Assembly (NCBI GenBank): GCA_045651765.1 | Contig: JAZRSY010000004.1 | Span: 1 to 23,380 of the forward strand | From: SIG565 sp045651765 | GTDB lineage: Bacteria; Bacillota; Clostridia; Oscillospirales; Acutalibacteraceae | Length of the DNA stretch: 23,380 nt | Direction of reading: 5' to 3' | Shown here: positions 1 to 7,319 of the stretch, one piece after another | Layout: every line of letters starts with the position of its first letter | Numbering within the stretch: position 1 is the stretch's first letter | Program-made: the position numbers and the translations under genes | Notes under the pieces: model-generated | The model's input: only the letters and a program-made list of their open reading frames with translations | The model's database searches: none | What the model was told of the DNA's origin: nothing

Positions 1-15
1 CATATCGAACCCCCT

Positions 16-624
16 TTAATAGACATTATAAATATAGTCCTCATAATAAATCTCGGCATAATAGTACATAGAGGTCTCTCCAATGTTCTTTACAGCCCTC
101 CCATAGGGTTTATTTTTATTATACAGTGTTAGTGCCTCGGTGAAATCCACACAGTAAGTGTTTTCGTCATATACGAAGAAATTATATGAATGTTTCCCGC
201 CACCTTTTAGTTCGACATCAAACACATAGGATTGCACATCAATCCCTTTGTGGTTGGACCATTCTAATACAACCGATTTTGCCCATTGGGCAAATTGAAA
301 ACAAACGCCGTGCCACTTTACATTCTGAAAAAGTTCAAAGTTGAACGATTGTATTGGAAAGCGATAATTATACTTGCTATCATAAACAAAGTTATTGAGC
401 ACGAAAGGTGTCATACCATTGTATAGCAAATCATCAAAAGTCTCGTATTCATCGAAATTATCAATAACCCACTGTTTCGAACTATTACTCATAATGGAGT
501 TTACACCCGTGTAACCGCCTGAATTTCTTTCCTTGCTATAATTCAAGAACATACAAGTGAAGGTCGCAACAAGAAGCAGAACGGCGACAGTTCGGTATAA
601 TATTTTAATCATCTTCATAACCAT
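16..624 (-). CDS. Membrane-anchored or secreted transglutaminase-like protein
   Basis: The roughly 200-residue product has a hydrophobic segment at about residues 8-28, which would anchor or export it, followed by an extracellular domain. Near the middle is G-V-C-F-Q-F-A (Cys about 109), then K-H-S-Y-N (His about 146) and Y-C-V-D-F-T (Asp about 161). This Cys-His-Asp order is the catalytic triad pattern of the transglutaminase/papain-like fold, so a peptidase or acyl-transfer activity is inferred; the substrate is unknown. The gene follows the DUF6809-like gene with a TGATG stop/start overlap, so translation is probably coupled. A GTG at 627 and an ATG at 618 are alternative starts; the GGGGTG motif is best spaced for the ATG at 618. 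The Cys and His motifs are clear, the exact family is not. Confidence 0.6.
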   Translation of the reverse strand: MVMKMIKILYRTVAVLLLVATFTCMFLNYSKERNSGGYTGVNSIMSNSSKQWVIDNFDEYETFDDLLYNGMTPFVLNNFVYDSKYNYRFPIQSFNFELFQNVKWHGVCFQFAQWAKSVVLEWSNHKGIDVQSYVFDVELKGGGKHSYNFFVYDENTYCVDFTEALTLYNKNKPYGRAVKNIGETSMYYYAEIYYEDYIYNVY

Positions 625-923
625 CACCCCGCAATAGGAAAACTCTCGTCATCGCTGGTGTCGGCAAGTGCCTCTACCAATAAGCAGGTTGCGGTTCGGA
701 AACCAAGAATAAAATTATCCCGACATCCCAAGTCGTTTGCTTTCATAGAAAGAGCAGTGTATTCCTGCCATATCTCTTTCTGTTGCGGTGTAAGAGTTTC
801 TTCCAGTTTCACGGCAACATCGCAAACCTCTCGTTCGGTTTTATAATACTCACCGTTTTTATTAAGGCTACGACCGCTGATTGATAGATTATCATAGTAC
901 ATTGCCTCAATGGTTTTTCTCAT
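624..923 (-). CDS. DUF6809-like small protein of unknown function
   Basis: This is a 99-residue soluble, acidic protein. It starts M-R-K-T-I-E-A-M-Y-Y and ends with a helix carrying G-F-R-T-A-T-C-L-L-V-E-A. That layout (short N-terminal helix with Y-Y, a central charged helix, then G-F-R plus a hydrophobic helix) matches what I recall of DUF6809 proteins, which are common in Firmicute mobile elements and have no known function. The ribosome binding site AAGGA lies 8 bases upstream of the ATG. Its stop overlaps the start of the transglutaminase-like gene, so the two form an operon. The family call is from memory of the pattern. Confidence 0.55.
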   Translation of the reverse strand: MRKTIEAMYYDNLSISGRSLNKNGEYYKTEREVCDVAVKLEETLTPQQKEIWQEYTALSMKANDLGCRDNFILGFRTATCLLVEALADTSDDESFPIAG

Positions 924-969
924 AATCGTTTCCTTCTTTCTTACCTATCATTTTTTACTATGTAATACG

Positions 970-1023
970 GAGCAGCCTGTTGCTCCGCAATTGGAGGAAT
1001 TATTGAAAGAGGAATTATATTAA
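970..1023 (+). pseudogene. Possible 3' remnant of an unknown gene
   Basis: The plus strand reads E-Q-P-V-A-P-Q-L-E-E-L-L-K-E-E-L-Y-stop here. The amphipathic Leu/Glu helix looks like a genuine protein C-terminus, but no credible upstream part or start codon exists, because the DUF6809-like gene occupies the opposite strand. It may be the end of the host gene behind which cargo was inserted, or chance. Confidence 0.2.
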
Positions 1024-1053
1024 ACCCGCACAGGCACGGTGGAGGAAATAAAA

Positions 1054-1098
1054 AAGACCTACACACAGAATCCAATACGGATAATGTATGTAGGTCTT
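1054..1098. terminator. Long stem-loop upstream of restriction operon
   Basis: AAGACCTACA (1054-1063) pairs perfectly with TGTAGGTCTT (1089-1098), and the loop holds a nested ATCC/GGAT stem. The hairpin is preceded by a run of A, so it could terminate minus-strand transcription. A similarly built hairpin lies at 8248-8287, upstream of another cargo gene. Confidence 0.5.
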
Positions 1099-1220
1099 AA
1101 TGTCGAAATATGTATTATTTTGTTTTCTTTATTATACCATATTTTTTTACTCAAGTCAATGCTGTTTATGAATTTCTTAAAATAAAATGTTGTGTTCTCT
1201 CTATTTTTATTAGAAAACAA

Positions 1221-1249
1221 TTGAATATGGCACAAAAGTGTAGTATAAT
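1221..1249 (+). promoter_or_regulatory. Promoter of the restriction-modification operon
   Basis: TTGAAT (1221-1226) and TATAAT (1244-1249) are separated by exactly 17 bases, a good sigma-A type promoter. It lies 36 bases before the start of the regulator gene. The encoded regulator may bind here, but I could not identify a clear C-box. Confidence 0.75.
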
Positions 1250-1284
1250 AAGTTAGCAATATTATTTATGTAAGGAGTACCGTT

Positions 1285-1500
1285 ATGGCTGCATCTTATA
1301 AAAGACTATGGAAACTGCTTATTGATAGGGATTTGAAGAAAAAAGACTTGTGCAAGATGGCAAATATCAGCACCTATACGATTGGTAAAATGAATCGTGG
1401 TGATAATATCACAACCGATATATTAGGTCGTATCTGCAAAGCACTAGACTGTTCTATTGAAGAAATTATGGAATTTATCCCAGATAAAACCGAGCAATAA
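1285..1500 (+). CDS. XRE-family HTH regulator, likely R-M controller
   Basis: This 71-residue protein is almost entirely one Cro/C1-type helix-turn-helix domain: the segment L-C-K-M-A-N-I-S-T-Y-T-I-G-K-M-N-R-G is the HTH, followed by I-C-K-A-L-D-C-S-I-E-E-I. It has the size and layout of YozG-like regulators and of the controller (C) proteins of type II restriction systems, which delay nuclease expression until the host is methylated. The start ATG has an AAGGAG site 9 bases upstream. It is the first gene of the operon with two methyltransferases and an HNH nuclease, which supports the controller role. The DNA-binding fold is sure, the controller role is inferred. Confidence 0.8.
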   Translation: MAASYKRLWKLLIDRDLKKKDLCKMANISTYTIGKMNRGDNITTDILGRICKALDCSIEEIMEFIPDKTEQ

Positions 1501-1589
1501 CTTAAAGTCCGTTTTTTAGTACAGTTATTTTATTATCATTAAAATGCAAACTTATTGTTTTTACTGTTATTGCATAGAAAGGCATTAGT

Positions 1590-3020
1590 ATGAAAATTTC
1601 TGAAAATCGGTACTTGGAAACAACCCGTCCCGCAATGTATCGTGCTTTAAAATACTGGGGTAAAAAACCCCATAATATTTGGAATGAAATAATATGCGAA
1701 TATAGTAAGCCAAAGGATGTTATTTTCGACCCTTTTGCAGGTTCAGGCTTAACATTCTTCGAAAGTATAAAAGCGGGGCGATTTCCCATTGTGAGTGATA
1801 TTAACCCTTTAACAAACTTTCTTGTTGATGTATATTCCAGTTCAATAGATTATAGGGAACTTAATAACTATTTTGACGAAATAACAAAAAGTGTTTACTC
1901 GCTAAAAACTTATAAAGACACATATTTGTGCAAATGTAAAAAATGTGGAAACGAAACTGACATCTATAATTATTTATTTGAAAAAGATGTGTGTACAAAA
2001 ATTTCTTACAAATGTAAACATTGCGGAGCAACAATTTCTGAACCTATAAATCAAATCCCAGAATGTGAAGAATTAAAATTTTGGTTACCCAATTATGATA
2101 TTTCTAACTTTCAAACGATTTGCAAAAGCACATTAGAAAGATTTGGTGGAGCAGACATAAAAAATATTTGGCCTAAAAATGCATTGCAGATATTGTCGGC
2201 TATTTTTTACTATATTTCTATAACCCCAGAACCTTATAGAAAGGTTTTGACATTTGCTTTTTTACAAACCGTACATTTAACAACAAAAATGTGTGCTGCT
2301 CGTTCGGAAAAAACCAACAGACCGTTATCAACTAGTTGGGGAAGACCCGCATATATGTACCTTAAAAACCGATTAGAGCAAAACCCGCTTATTCAATTCA
2401 AAAGGGCTTTTTCTGGTCCGAATGGTATTGTAAATGCATTCAATTCAAGAGACACCTATTTAAAACCATATAAATATAGTAGTGATATTTCGTTTTCTAA
2501 TTCAATTTCGGGCATCTCTTTATATGGTGACACAAAATCTTTACAATTACCCGAAAAATCGGTTGATTTAATCATTACTGACCCACCGTATGGCGATATA
2601 ATTCAGTACGGCGAATTATGTGTTATATGGAATGTATGGCTGACTAAAATGTATCCACAATACAAAATAGACTTAACCGATGAAATTATCGTTAAAGATG
2701 AGAACAGCGAGGACAAGTATGTACAGGATATGGTTTCTGTCTTTAGTGTATGTAAAGCAATCTTAAAGGACAAAGGAAAATGCATTTTAACATTCAATAG
2801 TAATAGAATGAAAGATTGGGAATTAATACTCACATCTATTAAAAATAGCGGTTTTAATATAGTTGATTATTTTTCTCAAAACAACTTGCGGTCAAGTGAA
2901 GCGAATGTCGCAGCCAAGACAGGACAGGCTATTTCAGATTATTATATTATTTTATCAAAGAGTGGACGAGATAAGAGTGACAATCTCAAACAAATTGTAT
3001 TTTCAAAATTAGGAGTGTAA
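1590..3020 (+). CDS. DNA N6-adenine/N4-cytosine methyltransferase with zinc ribbon (M1)
   Basis: This 476-residue protein is a SAM-dependent amino-methyltransferase. Motif I is F-D-P-F-A-G-S-G at residues 46-53, with V-S-D-I-N-P (68-73) following as the acidic SAM-ribose motif. The catalytic motif is D-P-P-Y-G-D at 331-336, the form usual for N6-adenine enzymes. Between them is a stretch of about 280 residues, presumably the target recognition domain, which contains two Cys-x2-Cys knuckles (about 116/119 and 142/145) that probably bind zinc. The motif order is that of the alpha-like group. The second methyltransferase starts 2 bases after its stop, with its AGGAG site inside the end of this gene, so the two are coupled. 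Two methyltransferases in one type II system usually modify the two strands of an asymmetric target. Confidence 0.88.
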   Translation: MKISENRYLETTRPAMYRALKYWGKKPHNIWNEIICEYSKPKDVIFDPFAGSGLTFFESIKAGRFPIVSDINPLTNFLVDVYSSSIDYRELNNYFDEITKSVYSLKTYKDTYLCKCKKCGNETDIYNYLFEKDVCTKISYKCKHCGATISEPINQIPECEELKFWLPNYDISNFQTICKSTLERFGGADIKNIWPKNALQILSAIFYYISITPEPYRKVLTFAFLQTVHLTTKMCAARSEKTNRPLSTSWGRPAYMYLKNRLEQNPLIQFKRAFSGPNGIVNAFNSRDTYLKPYKYSSDISFSNSISGISLYGDTKSLQLPEKSVDLIITDPPYGDIIQYGELCVIWNVWLTKMYPQYKIDLTDEIIVKDENSEDKYVQDMVSVFSVCKAILKDKGKCILTFNSNRMKDWELILTSIKNSGFNIVDYFSQNNLRSSEANVAAKTGQAISDYYIILSKSGRDKSDNLKQIVFSKLGV

Positions 3021-3022
3021 CT

Positions 3023-3856
3023 ATGAGCAATACAGAAGGAAAATTCGATACCCGAAATCAGTTAAATGATTTAACGGGTAAAGAATGGATAAAATCTACA
3101 AAAAGTTTCTTTTTTTCTGAAAAATGTGCCGATGATAAGGCGGCTTTCGGGCATCCTGCTCCTTTTCTTATAAAGGATATAGAAAAAATGATTTCATTCT
3201 TCACAAAAAGAGGGATGACTGTTTTGGACCCATTTATGGGTTCGGGAACTACTGCTATTGCTGCATATAATCTTGGTCGCAAAAGTGTTGGTGTGGATTT
3301 ATCCGAGGAATATAAATCACTAGCATTAACAAGATTTGAAGCCAAAGGAATGACGGATAACGATTATAAATATATCCTTGGAGACTCTATGGAAGTTGTG
3401 AAGAATTTAGAACCAGTAGATTATATAATTACTTCTCCTCCATACCACAATATTTTAAAGAACAAATCGCAAGGATTGAGAAGTGACAAAAGCGACAAAG
3501 GATTTAGAAATGGTTCTCGGCAAGGTATCGAATATTATTCAGATAAGGATAACGACTTGGGCAACCAAGAAACATATGAAGATTTTATAGCAATGCTTCA
3601 AAAGATAATGAAAAACTGTTATGATATTTTAAATCCCAAGAAGTACTGTACTATTGTTATAAGTGATTTTACCGTGGACAAAAAGGAAGTTTGTGTTCAG
3701 GCAGATATAGTTAAAATGATGACCGAGATAGGCTTTGAGTTTGTTGGTACGACTATCCTGCTACAAGATAATAAACCACTTTATCCATTCGGTTATCCGT
3801 TTGCCTATAAAATCAATCATATGCATCAAAATATTATCAGTTTTAGGAAGGTGTAA
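3023..3856 (+). CDS. DNA amino-methyltransferase with TSPPY motif (M2)
   Basis: This 277-residue protein has motif I, L-D-P-F-M-G-S-G-T, at about residues 68-76, V-D-L-S-E-E-Y at 91-97 for the SAM ribose, and the catalytic loop T-S-P-P-Y at 137-141. The S-P-P-Y form is most often found in N4-cytosine methyltransferases, but some N6-adenine enzymes carry it, so the methylated base is uncertain. A charged insertion follows the loop (about 145-185) and may read the target. It lies between M1 and the HNH nuclease with 1-2 base spacings, so the three are one translational unit. It probably protects the strand that M1 does not. Confidence 0.88.
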   Translation: MSNTEGKFDTRNQLNDLTGKEWIKSTKSFFFSEKCADDKAAFGHPAPFLIKDIEKMISFFTKRGMTVLDPFMGSGTTAIAAYNLGRKSVGVDLSEEYKSLALTRFEAKGMTDNDYKYILGDSMEVVKNLEPVDYIITSPPYHNILKNKSQGLRSDKSDKGFRNGSRQGIEYYSDKDNDLGNQETYEDFIAMLQKIMKNCYDILNPKKYCTIVISDFTVDKKEVCVQADIVKMMTEIGFEFVGTTILLQDNKPLYPFGYPFAYKINHMHQNIISFRKV

Positions 3857-3857
3857 T

Positions 3858-5342
3858 ATGGGTATTATTAAAAATCACTATAAAAATTATGATGGTAGGA
3901 CTGGCTTTAAGACTTTTCATAATCAAATTATAAATATGCCAAGAGACCATTTTTCAGACACAAGTATTGATAAGATAAAATTATTGGCAGGGTACCTTTT
4001 ACTCACAGAGGGGAAATTGCCAAAAGACGGCTGCGACTATAAAACTGTTATGAAATGCATAGCAGAACAAATGTCAGAAGGCAAATATCCTGACCAAAGA
4101 TATACTGAATGGGAAACAATATATTTCACATTCACCGACATCAACACTCACTATAAAAGTGAAGGTAGAATGTTTAGACACCTTATGGGAATTTGCAGTT
4201 TCTTTGGAATGATTAAAAGTTTAAGCAAAAACAAAAAGTGTATAATATATGACCAGTGCCGAGAGTACACATTATCTTCTTCAGATATTTTAATGCCTGT
4301 TGTTAGAAATAATATGATATCTTTATCGGCGGAAACAAACGACTATATAAAGTCTATAAAGGAAATTGAAATTACCAAAAAAACAAAATATAGACCCGCA
4401 TATGCAATATTAAAATATATGCAAATGATTAACCGTCCCGTCACTGCTTTTGAGATATCTGTTCTATTTGGTAGAATAGATAATTTAAAAATAGAGGGCG
4501 ACATTCTAAATCGTGCTCTTGAAATCGGTGCAATTCTTCCCGCAACCCAACAGGAGCAACTTACATATTTCTTTAATGAAATGGGATGGCAGGATACAAA
4601 TGGTCAATTATTTGCGTATGCGGCTTCACAAGCACCCCATTTTAAGTTCCAAAATTTCATATTATATCTTCAAGCATTTAACTTAATTGAAATAAATAGC
4701 ATTACTAATTTAATTTCTTTAACACAGTATGCTATTGATTTATTATCTGATGGTATATCATATCTACTTGCCGACTTGGAACTCTTGTTAAATAAGTTGG
4801 ACGACGGAAACGAAAGCAACCGAGAGTTAAACGATTTGATTTTATATCACAGAAATCCCGAACTGCTTGAATTGGCAAAATCCGATGATAAATTTATACA
4901 AAAGGTTAATGAAAGAAGTATAAACAATCCTGTTGTTATTGATGGTAAGAAAAAGAGAAATAAACTGGTTGCCGAACTGTCTAAAATTTTGGCCGACTAT
5001 AAATGCCAATATGCAGGTAAACATATTTTTAAAATGCCTAATGGCAAGTACTACTGTGAGGCACACCATATTATTAGATTTTCCGACCAAGACGGACCCG
5101 ATATTACCGAAAATATGGTTGTATTAGGTCCAGAAGCACATATGATTGTTCATCATGCTTGTAAAGAAGATGTTACCAACCTATACATACAATTAATTAA
5201 AAATGGTGCAATTAAATATGAGCAATTTGAAAGAATGGCTACTATTTACCATTGCTTAACCAGAGAGCACATAACAATTTTATTTGATAGTTGTATAATA
5301 ACTCAACTTGAAAAAGAAAAATTGTTAGAGTTAATCGCATAA
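3858..5342 (+). CDS. HNH restriction endonuclease
   Basis: This is a 494-residue protein. The C-terminal part carries an HNH nuclease core: C-Q-Y at about 383, then C-E-A-H-H-I-I (His 403/404), E-N-M-V-V-L (Asn about 419) and E-A-H-M-I-V-H-H-A (His about 428 and 432/433). The first 370 residues match no domain I recognise and probably read the DNA target. I chose ATG 3858: an AGGAAGG site sits 5 bases before it and it begins 1 base after the M2 stop. An open frame continues 123 bases upstream inside M2, but that stretch reads as an out-of-frame shadow. As last gene after a controller and two methyltransferases it is the best candidate for the restriction enzyme of a type II (probably IIS) system. 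Confidence 0.82.
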   Translation: MGIIKNHYKNYDGRTGFKTFHNQIINMPRDHFSDTSIDKIKLLAGYLLLTEGKLPKDGCDYKTVMKCIAEQMSEGKYPDQRYTEWETIYFTFTDINTHYKSEGRMFRHLMGICSFFGMIKSLSKNKKCIIYDQCREYTLSSSDILMPVVRNNMISLSAETNDYIKSIKEIEITKKTKYRPAYAILKYMQMINRPVTAFEISVLFGRIDNLKIEGDILNRALEIGAILPATQQEQLTYFFNEMGWQDTNGQLFAYAASQAPHFKFQNFILYLQAFNLIEINSITNLISLTQYAIDLLSDGISYLLADLELLLNKLDDGNESNRELNDLILYHRNPELLELAKSDDKFIQKVNERSINNPVVIDGKKKRNKLVAELSKILADYKCQYAGKHIFKMPNGKYYCEAHHIIRFSDQDGPDITENMVVLGPEAHMIVHHACKEDVTNLYIQLIKNGAIKYEQFERMATIYHCLTREHITILFDSCIITQLEKEKLLELIA

Positions 5343-5349
5343 ATAAAGG

Positions 5350-5369
5350 AGCACGGGGCGAACCGTGCT
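5350..5369 (+). terminator. Hairpin after the restriction operon
   Basis: AGCACGG (5350-5356) pairs with CCGTGCT (5363-5369) around the loop GGCGAA, 7 bases after the nuclease stop. The following TTCTTAC is a weak U tract. The stem tip and loop recur in the terminator at 6762-6790. Confidence 0.65.
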
Positions 5370-5475
5370 TCTTACATCATTGATACTTATGCCAATAGAA
5401 AAATGAAACTTAAAACATGGCAATAGGCATCTTAAAATCAAATTTGAAGTGTAAGTAATAAGGAGGTTAATTAAA

Positions 5476-5850
5476 ATAAAAATATATTCTGCATTAGCAA
5501 CAGTATTCTGGTTTGTTAGGCAATTTGCTATTCCAAACCCATTTAAAGCATTAGGTGACGGCCTAACTATTACAATAAGTGGAGCCCCTTTGCTTCTAAC
5601 ACCAGAAATACTTAACTGGATAGCCGACCCGATTATTGCAGCAATTACATTCGGTGTTGTCGGTCTGTATTACATAAAAGGGTCCGAGCCTACACTTGGT
5701 AGCATTTTGTATATGGTCTTCTATGCCGTGCATATAGGACTGCTGTACCTAATGTTGTCCGTTTACCCAATCGTTTGGTTGATGGTGCTCATAGGGGTCA
5801 TATACATATTAGTACACATTGGCATGTTAATACTCGGCAATAAAATGTAG
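5476..5850 (+). CDS. Small polytopic membrane protein, possible ATA start
   Basis: The frame is open from a perfect AGGAGG (5461-5466) to the stop at 5850 and gives 124 residues if it starts at ATA 5476, 9 bases after the AGGAGG. No ATG, GTG or TTG lies at a usable distance; the first is a TTG at 5590 with no ribosome binding site, which would remove the conserved-looking start (I/M-K-I-Y-S-A-L-A-T-V-F-W-F-V). About three membrane spans are visible at residues 50-67, 75-93 and 96-119. Either AUA is used as a rare start, or an ATG was lost by one mutation and the gene is dying. I do not recognise the family. It lies alone between two hairpins among the cargo genes. Confidence 0.6.
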   Translation: MKIYSALATVFWFVRQFAIPNPFKALGDGLTITISGAPLLLTPEILNWIADPIIAAITFGVVGLYYIKGSEPTLGSILYMVFYAVHIGLLYLMLSVYPIVWLMVLIGVIYILVHIGMLILGNKM

Positions 5851-5902
5851 CATCTTAAACAAAAGGTTAATATATAGAAATACGGAGATGATATAATCTA
5901 TA

Positions 5903-6757
5903 ATGGAAAATTTACAATCTTTACTCTATGCAATAGCAAGTTTATCCGCCAGTTTTGTTGCGATATTGGGTGGATTTGTGGCCAGCAAGTTGCTTACAGT
6001 AAGCGGTGAAAGAGAATCACTTAAAAACCAACTATCAAAAATTAATTGCGATATTGTACTAAAAAAGGCTCAAAAAGGAATTTTATATGACCAATTAAAT
6101 ATAGATGATGCTTTAGATTACATCGATGAACATATTGATGAACTCCTAAACCACAGCGCTCTGAAAGAGGTCTATTTAGAGACTGAAAAGGAATTGTTAG
6201 GATATGATTTATTGCTACCATACTGGAATAGGGCATTAGAATTGCTTGTTAAAATTGAAGGTGTAAACGAAGATACCATAACTTTTAATGAAGATTATGT
6301 TCCAAATAGTATTGTTCTTGATGTGAAAGACAACCATTTTGACTATAAAGCATGTGCTATAATTACAAAGCAATTATTTCCACACCCATTTTATTCGGCA
6401 AAAACAATATCAAATTCAACCGATGATTGGTATGAGCATACAAGTCAAAAATTCGAAGATTTAGAGCATGAACTATATGCTTTATCTATACAGAAATCTT
6501 TGTTAGAAGAACAAGAGAAAGCACTATTAAAACCTAATGGGATGATAAGCGGATTAATCGTATTTATTGTATTTTCTATATTTAATATCATTTGTCCTCT
6601 TATTTTAAGCACCATAGACTTCAGTGATGCATGTTCAAAATATATAGGTTGGATTACCATTGGAGTTTTAGCACTTGGATTAGCGACCGTGTTTTGTTAT
6701 CTAATCAGTTTGTTGAAATGGAAAGAGAAAGAAGAACCTGATAGCAAATCAGAATAA
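5903..6757 (+). CDS. Unknown membrane protein with coiled-coil cytoplasmic domain
   Basis: This 284-residue protein has one hydrophobic helix at about residues 8-32 and two near the C-terminus (about 214-236 and 248-271). Between them is a charged, mostly helical domain of about 180 residues whose start and end (34-64 and 185-210) look like coiled coil. The C-terminal tail is Lys/Glu rich. I do not recognise the family. The start ATG has no well-placed ribosome binding site: GGAG is 15 bases away, while TATAAT lies at 5892-5897, only 5 bases before the ATG, so a leaderless transcript is possible. A strong terminator follows directly, so this is a single-gene unit. Confidence 0.65.
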   Translation: MENLQSLLYAIASLSASFVAILGGFVASKLLTVSGERESLKNQLSKINCDIVLKKAQKGILYDQLNIDDALDYIDEHIDELLNHSALKEVYLETEKELLGYDLLLPYWNRALELLVKIEGVNEDTITFNEDYVPNSIVLDVKDNHFDYKACAIITKQLFPHPFYSAKTISNSTDDWYEHTSQKFEDLEHELYALSIQKSLLEEQEKALLKPNGMISGLIVFIVFSIFNIICPLILSTIDFSDACSKYIGWITIGVLALGLATVFCYLISLLKWKEKEEPDSKSE

Positions 6758-6761
6758 AGAC

Positions 6762-6790
6762 AAAACCCACGGTGGCGAACCGTGGGTTTT
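6762..6790. terminator. Intrinsic terminator, probably bidirectional
   Basis: AAAACCCACGG (6762-6772) pairs perfectly with CCGTGGGTTTT (6780-6790) around TGGCGAA. It has a T-rich 3' side on both strands and lies between the convergent membrane-protein gene and the mazF-like gene. Confidence 0.85.
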
Positions 6791-6794
6791 GCTC

Positions 6795-7145
6795 TTAATC
6801 GAGCGATAACTGTAATTTAATAGCATTCTGCAAAGTCTTCATTTGACTTGCTTCTAATGTACCACAATATCGTCCTTCTTCAAGTATATTCTTCGGTAAT
6901 AATGTAAGTTGCTCTGCCAGTGCAAAACTTCTCTTTGGAAAACAGTCGGCTTTAATCTCGATTTGAACTGGAAGCCGACGGTTTATGTTTGAAGAAAGTG
7001 GAATTGCTTGAACCACAGGACTATAATTGCAGGCTTGGGGGTTCGAAACTACAATATAATAATGCGGTCCGTGATGTTGATGAGGGTTATGCTCGTTATA
7101 AGGGATATTTGCGAATACAATGCTTCCGTGTCTTACTTTACACAT
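6795..7145 (-). CDS. MazF/PemK-family toxin-like protein
   Basis: This 116-residue protein has the MazF layout: V-R-H-G-S-I-V-F-A-N-I at the start, I-V-V-S-N at about 31-35, S-P-V-V-Q-A-I-P-L-S-S, and A-E-Q-L-T-L-L-P as the late strand. MazF enzymes cut mRNA at short sites. Two things are odd. The Arg found in the G-x-R-P strand of active enzymes is replaced (G-P-H-Y-Y here) and the loop before it is His-rich (H-P-H-Q-H-H-G-P-H). No antitoxin gene sits directly upstream: 7146-7319 has no open frame. The ribosome binding site is AAAAGGAG, 9 bases before the ATG. Family membership is likely; activity is uncertain. Confidence 0.78.
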   Translation of the reverse strand: MCKVRHGSIVFANIPYNEHNPHQHHGPHYYIVVSNPQACNYSPVVQAIPLSSNINRRLPVQIEIKADCFPKRSFALAEQLTLLPKNILEEGRYCGTLEASQMKTLQNAIKLQLSLD

Positions 7146-7220
7146 TTTTAATTTCTCCTTTTAAATAAAAAATATTGATATTTAAAAGGTTCTAGTTTTT
7201 CATTTTTATTTCAAGAAAAT

Positions 7221-7248
7221 ATGCCCCGACCGTTGCGGTTCGGGGCAT
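7221..7248 (-). terminator. Terminator after the serine recombinase gene
   Basis: ATGCCCCGA (7221-7229) pairs with TCGGGGCAT (7240-7248). Read on the minus strand it is followed by ATTTTCTT, fitting termination of the recombinase transcript before mazF. Confidence 0.75.
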
Positions 7249-7255
7249 TATTAGA

Positions 7256-7281
7256 GTGTCAAATATTTTAACATTTGACAC
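7256..7281. other. 26-bp palindrome, possible serine recombinase site
   Basis: Two 12-base half-sites, GTGTCAAATATT and AACATTTGACAC, are inverted repeats with 11 of 12 positions matching, around a central TT (AA on the other strand). This 12-2-12 geometry is that of hix/res crossover sites of Hin-type serine recombinases. It lies 39 bases beyond the stop of such a recombinase gene. Alternatively it is a second stem of the terminator region or a set of integrase-binding motifs, since GTGTCA also occurs at 7317 and 7330. Confidence 0.45.
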
Positions 7282-7319
7282 CGATTTTAAAAGCCCGTAA
7301 ATACTGGGTTTGTGAGGTG

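Larger units (their letters stand above)
924..1284. other. Intergenic region between divergent operons
   Basis: These 361 bases separate the minus-strand pair from the plus-strand restriction operon. They hold a short stem (968-974 with 981-987), a small open stretch that looks like a gene 3' end (970-1023), a long stem at 1054-1098 and the promoter of the regulator gene. No complete gene is visible. Confidence 0.7.

Noticed and set aside
3735..3857. Upstream in-frame extension of the HNH nuclease into M2
   Set aside because: It overlaps the M2 methyltransferase end, has no ribosome binding site and its residues read as an out-of-frame shadow. ATG 3858 has AGGAAGG at the right distance.
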